DNA of 64,000 nt from Sthenelais limicola. Taxonomy: Eukaryota > Annelida > Polychaeta > Phyllodocida > Sigalionidae. A program made the translations under genes and the position numbers. Below, piece by piece: positions 1 to 12,182 of this stretch. Position 1 is the first letter of the stretch. Each line of letters starts with the position of its first letter. The stretch is from assembly GCA_942159475.1 (NCBI GenBank), contig OW804098.1, positions 111,730,620-111,794,619 on the forward strand, written 5' to 3'. A model generated the notes under the pieces. The model made no database searches, was not told where the DNA came from, and was given only the letters and a program-made list of their open reading frames with translations.

Positions 1-457
1 AAAGTGCAAAAAGGATCAATTTCTCCACACTTAGAACATGCATTGGTACAATTTCATAGCCATTATAATCACACTGAAGAACCAAAAGGGATCAGACCTA
101 AAGAACATTCAATGGAAAATCCAACATACAGCTTTACGCTCTAGCACAGGCATTCTAAAGTGTAAAACATCAATGAAAATCTTAATTGGCATAGACCAGG
201 CAGGCCTAAAAGTGACAACCTCAATTTTCATTGTCATCTTCTTACTGAGATAATCATCATCTGTCCTGTAACCACTTGAGAACAGACACACTCTTTTTTC
301 ATCTTGTTCTAGTTCCAGGTGGCTGTCTGTAAGACTGCAAAGTCAATACCTGTCCATTCTTTGATGTTAGATCTTGGTGAAAAACTATATTTATAATAAC
401 AATGTAGTAAGATTTTGTATTGGTCGTCCAATGTTTCGGGCTACAAGTGTCCTCCCT

Positions 458-473
458 CCCCCCCCCCCCCCCA
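458..473. repeat. Poly-C run
   Basis: A run of cytosines in otherwise featureless sequence left of the R1 exon C remnant. The stretch 1-757 holds no exon I can support. Confidence 0.7.
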
Positions 474-757
474 CAACCCGCTTAGCTCAGTCATTGTCAT
501 CACTTCTCTCCTCTCCCATCTCCCCTCTCCCCTTGTACAGTCCAACAATAGCCTAGGTTAGGTAGGTACAAGCAGCACGCTGGTTAGAAGGACAGGCTCC
601 CCCCACCCACTCCCAACTAAGGGCCTTGTTGTTTCAGCAGAGAATTAGTTGAAATAAAAGAACCAATTTTCACAGTTTCCTCCTATACACAGCCCAATCC
701 TTTTCACATACATGTATGAAATCATCAGAAATATATACAATTCATTGTGGTATTTAC

Positions 758-905
758 CTTCATATCCTATGACAAATGTTGGTGTCCTATAAGGATTATG
801 CAATACAGGATTAGATATTAATATAAAACTTGATCCTGGGTGCTCCATGCAACCAATGATATAACCACATGTTTCACTACTAAGAGAAGCTATCGGTTGG
901 TTGTA
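758..905 (-). pseudogene. Partial duplicate of receptor exon C with an in-frame 117-bp deletion
   Basis: The segment repeats R1 exon C and its flanking intron at high identity, including the GYEG end and its GTAAAT donor. It lacks the 117 bp that correspond to 1385-1501 of the intact exon (39 codons covering the YTYTYMVV region). Homology stops just upstream of the YNQ codons, so the SCQDQ start and the phase-1 acceptor are missing. It still reads through as SSETCGYIIGC...FVIGYEG. The best reading is a decayed tandem exon duplicate rather than a used exon. Confidence 0.6.
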
Positions 906-1333
906 AAACGCCTGTACTAATATGAATATTACTACAAATATATGGAGTTTTTCACCATGGCGGCCAGTTTCCTGTAAGGGTAAAACTGATAGATATTGGG
1001 CTATCAGAGGAAAACCTGATGAAAGTGACCAAATCAAATCAATATAAGATGTGAAAGGATGCAACCACCAGCGATCAATGTGCTTCCCTGAAATCTGTGG
1101 AGAAAATCATGTATCATCCTTGTTTTATTTTGCCAACAACTTGTCTCATATATAATTATATACAACTTCTATCTCAGTATTTCTAAATAACCCCTTATTT
1201 TCAGTATATTGTAATTCAGGCACTAACTTGTCTCATACAAACATGCTTAGAGCATGGGATAGAGGGAACCCTCAATCCCACCCTCACATACATGAATTCA
1301 TCAGAAATATGTATAAATCATTGTGGTATTTAC

Positions 1334-3206
1334 CTTCATATCCTATGACAAATGTTGGTGACCTATAAGGATTATACAATACAGCTCTAGTAGCACCAAG
1401 GACTTGAGACAAGCCTGGATACAGTGCGGCATTGGGTGTTGCAGTATCCCAGTACATCTGTCCAACTACCATGTAAGTGTAAGTATAAATAATACGTGGT
1501 GGATTAGATATTAATATAAAACTTGATCCTTGGTTTCCTATGCAACCAATGATATAACCACATGTTTCACTACTGACATAAGTTGTCTGGTGGTTGTTGT
1601 ATTGATCTTGACAGCTCCTGTGTATGAGGTCTGCTGGAATATGGGAAAACAAACCAATTAAGGTCCTTACTTGAAGGGAGAAATAATGAATACACAGCCA
1701 TCTGCTTCTCAATTATCAAAATCAGACAATTTTGATTGCAAAGAATGAACCAATGTGACACTGTCATGTACAGTGGTTAACAAAATGCCTGTGCAGGAGA
1801 TGGATGTATACTCTTCCATCTCCTTCATGAATGTCTTACATTTTTTTGTTTGTTTTTGCGACGTCGTTTTATTTCTTACACATTAACAGTTGGCGCATGT
1901 TACATCTAGGATAAAATTAACGAAAGGAATCATTTCTCCCCAATAGGAGATTATACCTGGGTAACCCTTGCTAGATTAGAACACTTACCTGGAACACAAT
2001 GAAATAGCTTCACAAAGTCCATGGGATGTGTATAATTATTGTTAGATTCACTGAATGTAAAGTTTTTTTTCCCAACATAAGCTGTATAGAACCTATTAAG
2101 TATATGTTCAGTAGATATTGCAGAGTTAGTTGTGGCTACTACAGGTGCTATGAGCTTCCCTTCAGGACAGTGGACCTCCCACACCTGTTGGTTTCCTTTG
2201 TTTTGCCTGTAACCTAAATAGTGAGAAAGCATGTTTTAACATTGGTTTGCATGAAACACCCTTCATGAGTACATACATAAAGCATTTCATTCACCTTGTA
2301 GAAGGTAAACCCATGTCTTTGTTGCTTTTTTGTGTGATTATAATGTGTCAAATAGTTTGAATGGAAGTAAAATATTTACATAATTAAATTGAATAAGTTT
2401 CATTAAAAATAAGCTACATTGAATTTCCATTTCATTGCTGGGTTCCATGAGATTATCATTGTACAATGAAACTGGATTCAATAAAATGTTTCTAAAAATA
2501 AATTACAACTTTTGTATCCATTCGAGTTCACATATTTCATAGCACACGCATACTATATGGAATTATTCCAGATTGAACTGTACACAAATTAGGACATCGT
2601 TTTTCTAGTCTAGTTTCAGAAATGACTGAGGTGATAATAAATAGATCAGGTTTGTGATTCCTTGCATGCTCAAAACAGTCAAAAAGAAAATAATAGTATT
2701 TTAGAATTAAATTAATTAATTACTGATATCTAGAAAATCATATATCTATATTCAATCACATTCCACTCATGCATACTAATGATAATAATTTTTTTTGTTA
2801 ACAAATTGTATTGCCAAGATTCCACAATAGCGGTACGTTTCATTTGACATGAGAAAATTATAAGACATCTAGATCAAATTTACAAATTATTTCATCATAA
2901 AAATATTCTTTACCATTATATTATATACCTCCTCGATACATACTTTGTCTATGTAACTCTAACTGATGTTTTAATATACTTCTTCCTCTGTCTATCATCT
3001 TGGGGTTTGGGTTTTTTTTCTTTTTTTTTATTGTCTATCATCTCCTTAATTTATACCCCGTCTACAACATGTATGACCAACACTCAGTTACCTTCATACA
3101 AATATCATGCTGTGACTGTGTACAAAAATCAATGATACTTACATATTGTATTTACCAATGTGATCAGAGTCATAACAAACAGATGTCTCAGCATAAAGGA
3201 ATCCAT
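1334..3206 (-). CDS. R1: tandem type I receptor, 5' part (signal exon, exon B, exon C); 3' exons outside window
   Basis: Exons on the minus strand are 3143-3206 (signal peptide), 1989-2213 (B) and 1334-1633 (C). The signal exon starts at ATG 3204-3206, encodes 21 residues beginning MDSFMLRHLF and ends in a split Cys codon before a GTAAGT donor. Exon B runs from a TTTAG acceptor to a GTAAGT donor and contains W-x-V-x-CPEGK and a terminal HCVPG. Exon C starts ADLIHRSCQDQYN, carries CGYIIGC and the YTYTYMVVG segment, and ends GYE. All junctions are phase 1, so the frame is continuous. The ectodomain is type alpha, like R2 and R6. No stalk, TM or tail exon is seen between 1 and 757, so the gene continues beyond the left edge. 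A receptor role is inferred from the complete paralogues. I do not recognise the domain family. Confidence 0.78.
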
Positions 3207-3271
3207 GTTTTTCTCTTTAATAGTCCACTAGTTTACCGAAACAATTGCTTCTAAATAGGTTATTTCACTGA

Positions 3272-3407
3272 TGTAACATCCCAGTATATGATCACAGACA
3301 GATAATCCTTTTTTCCCTAATATAATGCATGACACTACCTCTTCAATATCAACTTAGTTGTGGCTTATTGTATTCTTAGTTGAGAAGGAGGTCACAGTAC
3401 TTCCCTG
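3272..3407 (-). promoter_or_regulatory. Conserved proximal promoter block of R1
   Basis: About 75-200 bp upstream of the R1 ATG lie two blocks shared with other array genes. One is TGTGATCATATACTGGG (3281-3297), a TATA-like core with a TGATCA palindrome. The other is GGAAGTACTGTGACCTCCTT (around 3386-3405), with an ETS-like GGAA core. Conservation outside coding sequence supports a promoter role; no start site can be read from the sequence. Confidence 0.5.
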
Positions 3408-3410
3408 GGT

Positions 3411-4051
3411 CTTGTTGCACCAGAAATGCTTGATATTGTAAGGATATCGTTAACTTAACGGGGCCAGCATTTTTCCAGTGTCACATGAGGCTTGTCATTC
3501 CTGGATTGTTAATAACTTAGCGTTATCAAGCGTTATAATGTTATCAATAACATTAAACATTTTCAGACATTTAATCAAGCATTATTAATGAGTTAATCAT
3601 GTAATGTTGATAATGTAGGTAATGTACCACTATTATTGTATCGCTGTGATTAGTGGTCATGTTAGAAAGTTGTGGAGAATAGATTTTTCTTTCTGTATAA
3701 AAAAAATACTGAAATGATAAATTTCTACCGAAAACTAAAACCTGTGTAACTCATGACCTATTGACTGTATAATAATATATCTATATCAAACGAAAGGGAA
3801 TGTTATTGCCTACAAATAATGTAAATGCAAGAAGCTGTAGGATTAGTATTTTGGCCGGTACTCTGTGAAATCTGAAATGTACTATCCCCCCTTAACGATA
3901 TGGGATGCCCTAAAGCTCGCCGCTAAATACCATGGTTTTAGCGATACGGAGGCCTACTTAACGGAATGATATTCGCTCATGCAACAGTAGACCCTTAATG
4001 ATGTTGTAACGTTACAGATTTCAGTTAGCGATACGTCATGCAACAGGCCCC
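3411..4051. mobile_element. Inverted-repeat DNA element (about 640 bp) within the R1 upstream region
   Basis: The left end GGGTCTTGTTGCA and the right end TGCAACAGGCCCC form an inverted pair. Subterminal TTAAC/GTTAA-rich motifs are also mirrored. In R3 and R4 the sequences flanking this interval are directly adjacent, so the element is an insertion splitting the conserved upstream region of R1. No coding capacity; no certain target duplication. Confidence 0.6.
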
Positions 4052-6961
4052 TATGACACTCATGTGTTGTCATGCAGAGGGTAAACTCTGAATGTATTGT
4101 AGCTGTCCCTATTGACCTATTTAATTTGTAGTTCTATCTTTGTATATTTTATAGAATGCCAAACATTGATGGGGACAATTTGAGACAATTTTTTCATACT
4201 GATTTTAACAAGAAACAACATAAGGTTAATGTTTGTTTGATTCATAAATTTTGATTGGCAATTCTCATGAGTAAAGCCAACTGGTTCATTTTTCATACAT
4301 GGAATAATTTCCTAAACTAAATTTCCAATTGCTTATAATAAAAAATAAATCTCGTATCTATAACTTTGTACACATAGAGAATATATTCGTTCAGAAATAG
4401 TTTGAGAGTGAACGTCTATAATGGTTGCATCATGGGGAAATCCAATGGTTCACTTGCGCACTATAGGTCTACTACTTAGAGTGAGGACCATAATATGGAG
4501 TATTCTTATGACAAAACTCCTCCCTATGATAATGGTGAGTATCTCAAAACCATGTCCATTCATTCTAAAGCTATTTTAGGCCTATAACACAATACTATTT
4601 AAATAAGAAACTTGATTCATTTTCAGGAAATTCTAGGTATCTCTATTGATCCTTCATAGGTCTGTCCACATTAATAACCAAGCAAAATTTGGTATTTGGC
4701 TTTTGATTGGCTAAACCTTAAAACGACACAAATAATGTTCACTCATAAAGCAGTATTATCTCTGTAATAACATGTTTACAGTTATCCCAACCCTTTAACC
4801 AAGGTCGGTTAAAATCATAGCTCAGACAAGTGAAAAGTTCTCATTCTATTATTATACATGCATTGCTCTGATTTACACATAGTGAGTATTTCACTAGTGA
4901 TTTATGTGGGGTTGTCATGGCAACCGATCTGTTTTTTACTAAGGTTACCGGTGAAATACAAATTCATGACTACATCTGTTTCTATTTTCATGATTGGTTT
5001 CAGTCGCTTTGAATAATGCACTCGTTGCTATGCAAATATTCACACTCCTTCAACCAACTCGTTAGCTAACCTGTATTTATATAATACTGTAGAATTGTCT
5101 GTATACAAGTTTCAGTGGAGGCATTATCCTACAGTCATACCCTGGTTAGTGTTTAGCATCATCATAATAATGGGAATCTCTTTTTACTGATGTAGCAAGA
5201 TACAACAACCTGAGGCATTTTCATTTTAGTCACTGCCTTGAACCATTCAGGGGCTATAACAACCAGATACAAATATTGTCTTTATTTCTCACTTCATAAC
5301 CCAGTGGTTTGAATTACAAAAGAAGGCATATCATTGGAACTTTAGTGGAATGATAGCTTTTAGGCGTAGTTAATATTGACTTGAGGAATGGAAAAGAATA
5401 CTATGGTGTGTAATTGAAGTTCCAATCGCCAATAAATCTCTCAACATAAGAATAGCTGAGCTGGAGAACAGAATGGAACCGCCTGAATGTTGAAATTAGA
5501 TCAATAGACCTTTTTGAATGATCTAGGGGGTGAGTGAAATCCAGCCTACTACCATACAAACAATTGACCGAGATTTGCTGGATTTAATGTAACTGCACTC
5601 TAAAATTTGATTTAAAAAGTACATTAAACATGCCTCTCTCTGACTGAAAGGCAGACCACCATCATGGGGATCTGGGGAGATGTGTTTTTTTGTTTTTTTT
5701 GGACGAATTTTATTCAGGTTAATACGCTGGCTGTAGCCAGACTTAATGTGGCTTGGGTCAGACCCGGACTGCCTCCACATCCTGAATTCTTAGTTACTAC
5801 AATCTTGTCAATAAATGTGTGTAGAATCTTAAGTCATTTTAACAATCATTTCATTTAAATAAGGAAGGGAAGGGGAGATGGTGGCTAGATGATAGGGGTG
5901 GGGGTGGGGGGTAAGTTAGTAAATAAATGAGATGAGGTGTTGTCAAACTGATGATATAAAAATGATGTGTATATAGCACAAAACCTGAAACAAGATTATA
6001 TAAAAGGAGCACAAACAAAACTGCTGATAATTGTCTCACAACTATGATTTAGATTAAGAAAACCTTTATTCAATACTAGGATTGCAACAAGAAGGAATTC
6101 TCCTGCTCATTTTTAGGATATATCGTCACTTCTCATGAAACGTCGATGGAATCTCTAGACCTGCAGTTCATGATAATGAGACATTTAGAAAAGAAATATC
6201 ATGGCATCCGACTGAATCCAATTTCACTCAATGCTAGAGCAACATTTCAACATAAATAACAAGGGTGTCCCTAGCAATTTCCCAGTATGTGTGTGTACAC
6301 ACATATTTTTTGTGCTATTACATTTGAAGGCCATATAACTTTTGTTTCCTACGAAATAGGTTCACAGTTTCCAACTGTCGCTGTGGGTATCATCATAAAC
6401 ATACAACATATACAGTGACAACTAGATTTATAATACAGAGAATAGCCAATTAGGCACATAGCAAAAGATTCCACTCCTCCCAGTTATTCCACCTTACTGG
6501 GGAAGTTTGAATAGCACATGAACATGGCAAAACGCTTTTCATTACATACATGTCAAAGTCTTTAGCATAGAACCCTATGGAAGCAGAATAGCGCGACATA
6601 AAATGTTTTTCATGTTAGGGCAGCGATTTGATTGGTTAATAGGCCACATGCATGAGTAGAGGTATAATAGTTCCCGTGTTGGATGTAAAATATCGATTTC
6701 TAATGAAAATTGAAAAATAATGCATAAATGGATAGGAAAATAAAAATAAAAAAAAAGTATGTAATAAATCAGAGGAGGATCATACTGACCCTCCCACCTC
6801 TCACTTCTCACTAATTAGCGACCCCTCCCTAATAAGGTTTAGAACAACAATATTGTACCCCTACTCTCCCTTGGAGGAGCTTGGCCTGGCGGGCAGCTCA
6901 GGTCCCGCTCAGGTCCCCCACGGAGTTGCTCCTGGTCTTGCCCCAACCCAAAAGAATTAGT
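4052..6961. other. Intergenic region between R1 and R2, no gene seen
   Basis: AT-rich sequence with short spurious frames only. It includes the repeated upstream module near 4419-4496 and a G-rich run near 5898-5910. The stretch directly after the R2 stop shows no recognisable AATAAA. Confidence 0.5.
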
Positions 6962-9900
6962 CTATTTTCTACAATATATTTCTGCATAGTCATTGGCCTC
7001 CACATTGACATATATGGCTTGGGAGGAAGGGGAAGATCCTGGTGTTCCTGCAGAGTCTTGTGTATTGTTTATTGTGGAGTGCCTCTCTGAGGAAGATGTT
7101 TTATTCTTTATCTGGCATTGTATGATCCCCCTGAAAAATAAAAGATTCAATTATTCCTTCTACTACAAAAGTTCCACAGAAATCAGATACTTAAGTCATT
7201 GATATTGTCTCATTGTCATTCCAGACATATTCACAGCTGATTCTCTATAGTTATTTTGGTTAGTATTTCCTGATGTTCTTACTTGTGTTTCAGGATGCAT
7301 ATTGTAATAATGAGCAATATGAGAACAACAGCAACAACTGATACGCTTGCTATGATGGCCACTGCAAAGTAGACAAATAGAAAACATTCATCAAAAATCA
7401 GTGAAAAGGGCCTTGTCCACTAAGCTGATTTTCATGCGATTTTGCTCCTCAGAGGACTCTTTTGCACTAAAGTCTGTGAGAATCATACGAGAATAGGCTT
7501 AGTGGACTAGGCCCTTTCATAACAGAGGCTCTATATAGCTATGAAAGGTAAAGCCCACTCTCTAGGACCTGAGTTCAAACCCCATAGAAGCTTTTTATAC
7601 AAGTGTCATTTAACCTCCCCACATGATTCAATAATGTACCCACTGTAGTTTTGAGGTGAAGGTGACCCTCTAGTTTGTCCAATTCCTGATGTTGCTTGGG
7701 TGCTGGATGGTTTATAGGCTTGTTGTGTTTCTGTTGTAGAAATATAAGGCAGTATATTTGGTGTTTGACGGGATGTGATGGGTTGTACATCTGTTGTAGA
7801 AATGGCAAGCAGTATTATTGATGTTAGATGGGTTGTGACTTCCTGTTTTTCTGTTGTAGAAATACCAGGCTGTATATCTGGTGTTAAGTCAGTTGGGACT
7901 TGCTGAATATGACTTGTAGAAATACCAGGCAGTATTATTGGTGGCACTGGTGTTACAACTGGAGGTGTTGTTCTGGTAGCTGTACACATATGTAGTGCTG
8001 TGTCCTGGTACATCTCTGTGTGTGGGTAGCGTCTTCTCCAACAGTCACCATGTATCCAGTCTGATAAAGGCAGTGGTGAGGACTCATCTTGAGCAAGTAC
8101 TGCAATGTTTGAGTAAAGTTATACTGAATGGTGGAACCTCACCAAATTCAAACATATAAGGAATATGAAATAAATCAATTTCTTCCCAGTGTTCTTACCA
8201 TCTTATCTGTAGACCTATCTGTTGCTGCATTTATCTTCTGCTTGCTGCTGTGCCCCTATTCCCAACATTGGATCTATAGTGGGATGCTAATACTCCTAAC
8301 AGTATCTGCCCAAGATATACCCTGAATGTCAATTTGAGTATGACCACAGCCCATTAGAGCATGCATATGGTCAGCAGCCACCCAATTTTATTTTGTTTTT
8401 TCTAGCTATAAAAGAGAAAAACAGATGAACCAACTTGAATAATGAGTACAGATGAAAGTTTAGCAGCAGTGTTTTTTTCCAACCACTTTTTCCTATATAC
8501 ACCCTTTTAGTATTAATATCTAGCTAGTCTTGTATTTTTATCTAGCTATTGATATTGTTGTATGAATTCTAACAATTACTTCCTACAGATAGTTGCACTT
8601 CTTAGAAAATATAGAAATTAGAAATCATCTACCTTCATACCCTATGACGAAAGTTGGTTTCTTATCATGATCATGATGCAATAAAGCTTTAGATGGATCA
8701 AGGATTTGCGGCCTGCCTGACTGCAGCCGAGACGAGGAGGTGCCAAACTCCCAGAACATTTCCCCAACAACCATGTAAGTGTAGGTATAAATTGTACTTG
8801 GTGGGTTTGATGCTAATGCAAAACTCCATCCTGTGGGCCATGGGTCTTGCTCAGAGCAACCAACAAAATAACCACATGTTTCACTATTGACAAAAAGTGA
8901 AAACTGTTGGTTGTATCGATCTTGACAGTTCTTGTGTAAGTGGTCAGCTGCAATATGTAAAGACATGAAGATGAATTAATGTGTTGACTCATGAGGGTAT
9001 ATGTATTGGATGCATAACTATAGAAAATATAAAGTTATTGAAATAGCGAAGTTAAAGATATGTGAGGTGCTTCAGGAAAATCGGTCATAAGTCCCAAAAT
9101 TGATATTTTTCAAAGTGAATTTTCTGGTTTCTGTTTTTCTGATTTTTAGAGGGTTTAGTAACACATTTCAGGACATTGTATCAAATACATCATTGCGTTT
9201 TGAAGGCCTTCATATTGGGTATATGTAGTTACTTTACTGGTAATTACACATCTAGAAACATTGCAAACGTTTTTTTCAAACATAGAAATATCAAGCTATA
9301 TATTTTTTCAAAGGTATATGTTGTAAATATGGGGATATCTCAAAATCCATATTTTGCAACTTATGACTCATTTTCCTAAAACGCATCACCAAAACGGATG
9401 CCAATACACATGTCACCTTATTTTTTAGATTTTATCAATATAAATTATGCTGCGTAGTTACTGAATTTGGGTGACATGGCCAATTTCAGATGACCACAAC
9501 ATCCTTTTTAGTCCTGTGATTTATTTTTTTCTTCGATTAAATCTGTAGCATGATCTCATGCATGTATAGAAAGCTTGGGGGGAAAATACCCCATATATAC
9601 CATACTACAGCGCTGTTATTTACAAGGGACTAAAATCAAAAACTATGTTGGTTAGCTTTACCGGAAAAGCCTAAAATATCTGTTTGACTGATATATATGA
9701 GGTTTACTTGTTTTCAACCAGAAAAATATGATTATCTATCTAACTATACGCCACATCACATATCTTGCATTAAGCTTTTGCATTAGGAAAGTGTGTGAGC
9801 CACCATATAGCTCTACACAAAGTGGGTAATCCCATCATGACGTTATCATCAGATAGAACATTATATAGTTGCATAAAAACATAAATCTATGGCAGAATAC

Positions 9901-10785
9901 TTACCTGGAACACATTGAAATCCCTTCAAGAAGTTGTCCAGTGGTATCGGTATAATGCTGGATTCATGAAATGTATATGTTTGATTTCCAACAAACTTTG
10001 TATGCAGTTCTCTAATTAATCGTGTAGTATATGTGTCTGCATATTCAGATGTAAATGATACAGGTGCTATCACCTTCCCATCAGGACACTGAACATCCCA
10101 ATGTTGTAGACTATTTGTGTGCTGCTTGTAGCCTAAATAGTGAGGGAAATTTGTGGTTTAACCTTGATTGAGGGGACCACAGTTACTAAACAGATCCAAT
10201 GCAATAAGCGCACCATGTAAATCGTTCACAAAGATCTCTTATATTTGTCATTAGTTGTAAATGAAGTGATAAGAATGGAACTTACTCTAAACACTAAATT
10301 AGTGTTAAACCCAAACTAAATACTGTGGTGATTACTAAAGAATAAAAATTGGTTTTGATAACAAAAAAAACAATAGAAATAGAGAACTCTTTCCCAAAAG
10401 GATTGGGAGATCCACAATGGCTCTGCTTGTCAGAGTTGAAGCTTGTACAAGTAGTAAACTAGGTTGAATGACTACACTGAATTGGAGGGCTAAAGCTATG
10501 TTTTCATTACGAAGCCTATTCTTATGAAAATAGTCACTATGCAATAGTTAGAACTGTGACATTCCAATGCTTTCTTTCATTCCATAGTAAGGAGCATGCG
10601 CATGCTGAGACTTCTTTCATGGCCAAACTATATTTGGGATAGCTGAGACTGTTTGGATGAACAAATACAAGGCACAAAGGCCACTTATTTGAGACTGTGT
10701 ATGACAATAGTTATTACTTACATATTGTATTTACCAATGACATCAGAGTCATAACCAACAGGTATTGTAGCATAAAGGAGTCCAT
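6962..10785 (-). CDS. R2: receptor with alpha ectodomain, long repeat stalk, TM type I, short type II tail (436 aa)
   Basis: Exons are 10722-10785, 9905-10132, 8633-8947, 7644-8099, 7283-7361 and 6962-7130; together 1311 nt with no internal stop. Residues 1-21 are a signal peptide. Exons B and C (about 22-202) hold six cysteines, including CPDGK, QCVPG, NCQDRYN and CGYFVGC. Exon D (203-354) starts with a WIHGDCWRRRYP...MYQDTALHMC module, then a Thr/Ser/Pro stalk made of four 20-residue repeats. Residues 355-380 are the TM segment (AIIASVSVVAVVLILLIITI) followed by basic residues. The 56-residue tail has YVNV and DYAEI, then stops at IYCRK where R5 and R6 continue with DTPTR. Exon D uses the donor A|GTGGGT, which keeps phase 1. 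A cell-surface recognition and signalling role is inferred; the ligand is unknown. Confidence 0.82.
7406..7517. mobile_element. Short palindromic MITE, 112 bp, in the R2 stalk-TM intron
   Basis: The ends are near-perfect inverted repeats: AAGGGCCTTGTCCACTAAGC at 7406-7425 and its complement with one change at 7497-7517. The interior is short and non-coding. No clear target-site duplication was found, so the superfamily is open. Confidence 0.6.
7701..7940 (-). repeat. Coding minisatellite: four 60-bp units in the R2 stalk
   Basis: The sequence repeats with an exact 60-bp period, visible as recurring aaataccaggc-type starts at 7741, 7801, 7861 and 7921. Each unit encodes 20 residues of the form I-L/Q-P-x-I-S-T-T followed by a polar T/P-rich half. 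R3 and R4 carry one unit-like segment, R5 has a partial duplication (IQPSYKPPS then MQPSYKPSS), and R6 has none. The repeat sets the length of the extracellular stalk and is probably heavily O-glycosylated (inference). Confidence 0.8.
9061..9389. mobile_element. MITE family M1, copy 1 (diverged), intron of R2
   Basis: The left end resembles GAGGTGCTTCAGGAAAATCG, and the right end is the mirrored ACTTATGACTCATTTTCC. The family consensus terminal repeat is about 36 bp and starts TGATCCGTTTTAGGAAAATG. The interior is AT-rich and non-coding. The copy lies between exons B and C. Confidence 0.6.
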
Positions 10786-10894
10786 GTTTTGCTCATGAAT
10801 TAGCAATTGGTCCTTGATATAACTGTGTCAGAACAGGTTACAAGACTGTCAGTGCCTCTGTATATAATCTAGTTTTAGTTCAATGGGTTCTAGC

Positions 10895-10925
10895 CCAGTT
10901 AAGAAGAAGGTCACACTACTTTTTC
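10895..10925 (-). promoter_or_regulatory. Diverged upstream element of R2
   Basis: AGTGTGACCTTCTTCTTAAC followed by TGGGC resembles the GTGACCTCCTTCTCAACTGG block of R1, R3 and R4, about 110-140 bp above the R2 ATG. The TGATCATATATTGG block is not recognisable here. Confidence 0.35.
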
Positions 10926-12182
10926 TACTCATGTAAGTGATTGGTTATGATAGTTTTTCTATTTATATATATCATATATATATGCATATTCCTCTGTAAA
11001 AATTGTCATGTTATTTTTCTGAATGTGTTGTTCAAATCCTTCTTGAAAGCTAAACATAATGATAGTAATTATAGACTTGCAGGTGTCAGCCAAACCTTGG
11101 AGCTAAGCCTAAAACATTAGTGGATTAACTAGGAGGTGACAGGTGATGATGACCTCTATAGTGGTTGATTCCTGGGAAAATCCGCATGATGACTAGGGTC
11201 TATAGGTCTGCTACTTACATTGGTGACAGATATATACAGATATTTTTACAGATATTGCAGACAGATATTATTTTCATGACAAAGATCACAAATTATTTCA
11301 GGTCCTAGAATTTAATTTTAAGATTACCTCAGGTTTAAGATGTGATACTATTTAAGTACACTTCCAATTAAAGAGGATATCTTTAATTGATTTACCAAGT
11401 CTACATCGAAAGCTGCATTCACAGCTATTACCACAATACAATTCATAACAAACTTAATCATAATATGACCTATGGGACTGAATTTAGCAAAATACTGCAA
11501 CTGATATATGATCATGCAATAATTTAGAGTCAAATCAACTGCATGAAAACAAAACTTCGTTGAGTGATAATAAGTGAAATGAGTGAAAAATGGTTTCAGT
11601 GAATCTCCTGAATATAAATGGGAACTTTTATGAACCTGTGTAGTGAAAACAACCAAAGTCATTCAAAACATGGATCAATTGTCTTTTCGATGGGTTGGAA
11701 AAGAAAGGGGAAAAAATAGAATTTTTTTTCCACTGGTGTAAACTAAAAATGTTCCTTTAACAATATTGAAAGTTATGAATCAATGTGGCTACATGTATAC
11801 AGCTAATATGTTAGTGCCTTCATACACTACAATATGTGAAACTAATAAATTGTAACTTTAATACCAAAAAAATGGTTTAAAACAGGGATGATATAATATT
11901 ATTTAGTATGAGGTAGGTGTGATAGCAAGGGTTAAGCCTTAGGGATTAGGACCCGGAGTTGCCCTCTGTTTGTCATGAGCATTTTTTTGTAATAAATTTT
12001 ATTTAATAAAGTTTCACAATGTGATATTTCTCATTCGTCGAAAGATGATAAGTACAATATATTTTTACGCTTTAACCTTACATGATTTCCTAGACATATA
12101 TGGAATATGTTTGTGGTAAGATTTTCAAACTAGGCTTGCCAGGCTGCCCTGGATACAAACCCTAACAGACCTGACTATAAAT

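Noticed and set aside
1989..2213. Exon B/C ectodomain considered as an immunoglobulin or C-type lectin domain
   Set aside because: There is a W-x-V-x-C and an F-x-C, but no DxGxYxC of Ig V/C domains and no WND/QPD-type lectin motif. The cysteine spacing fits neither, so no name is given.
5880..6039. Short minus frame with Pro/Ser run
   Set aside because: Caused by a G-rich simple sequence on the plus strand. No other evidence.
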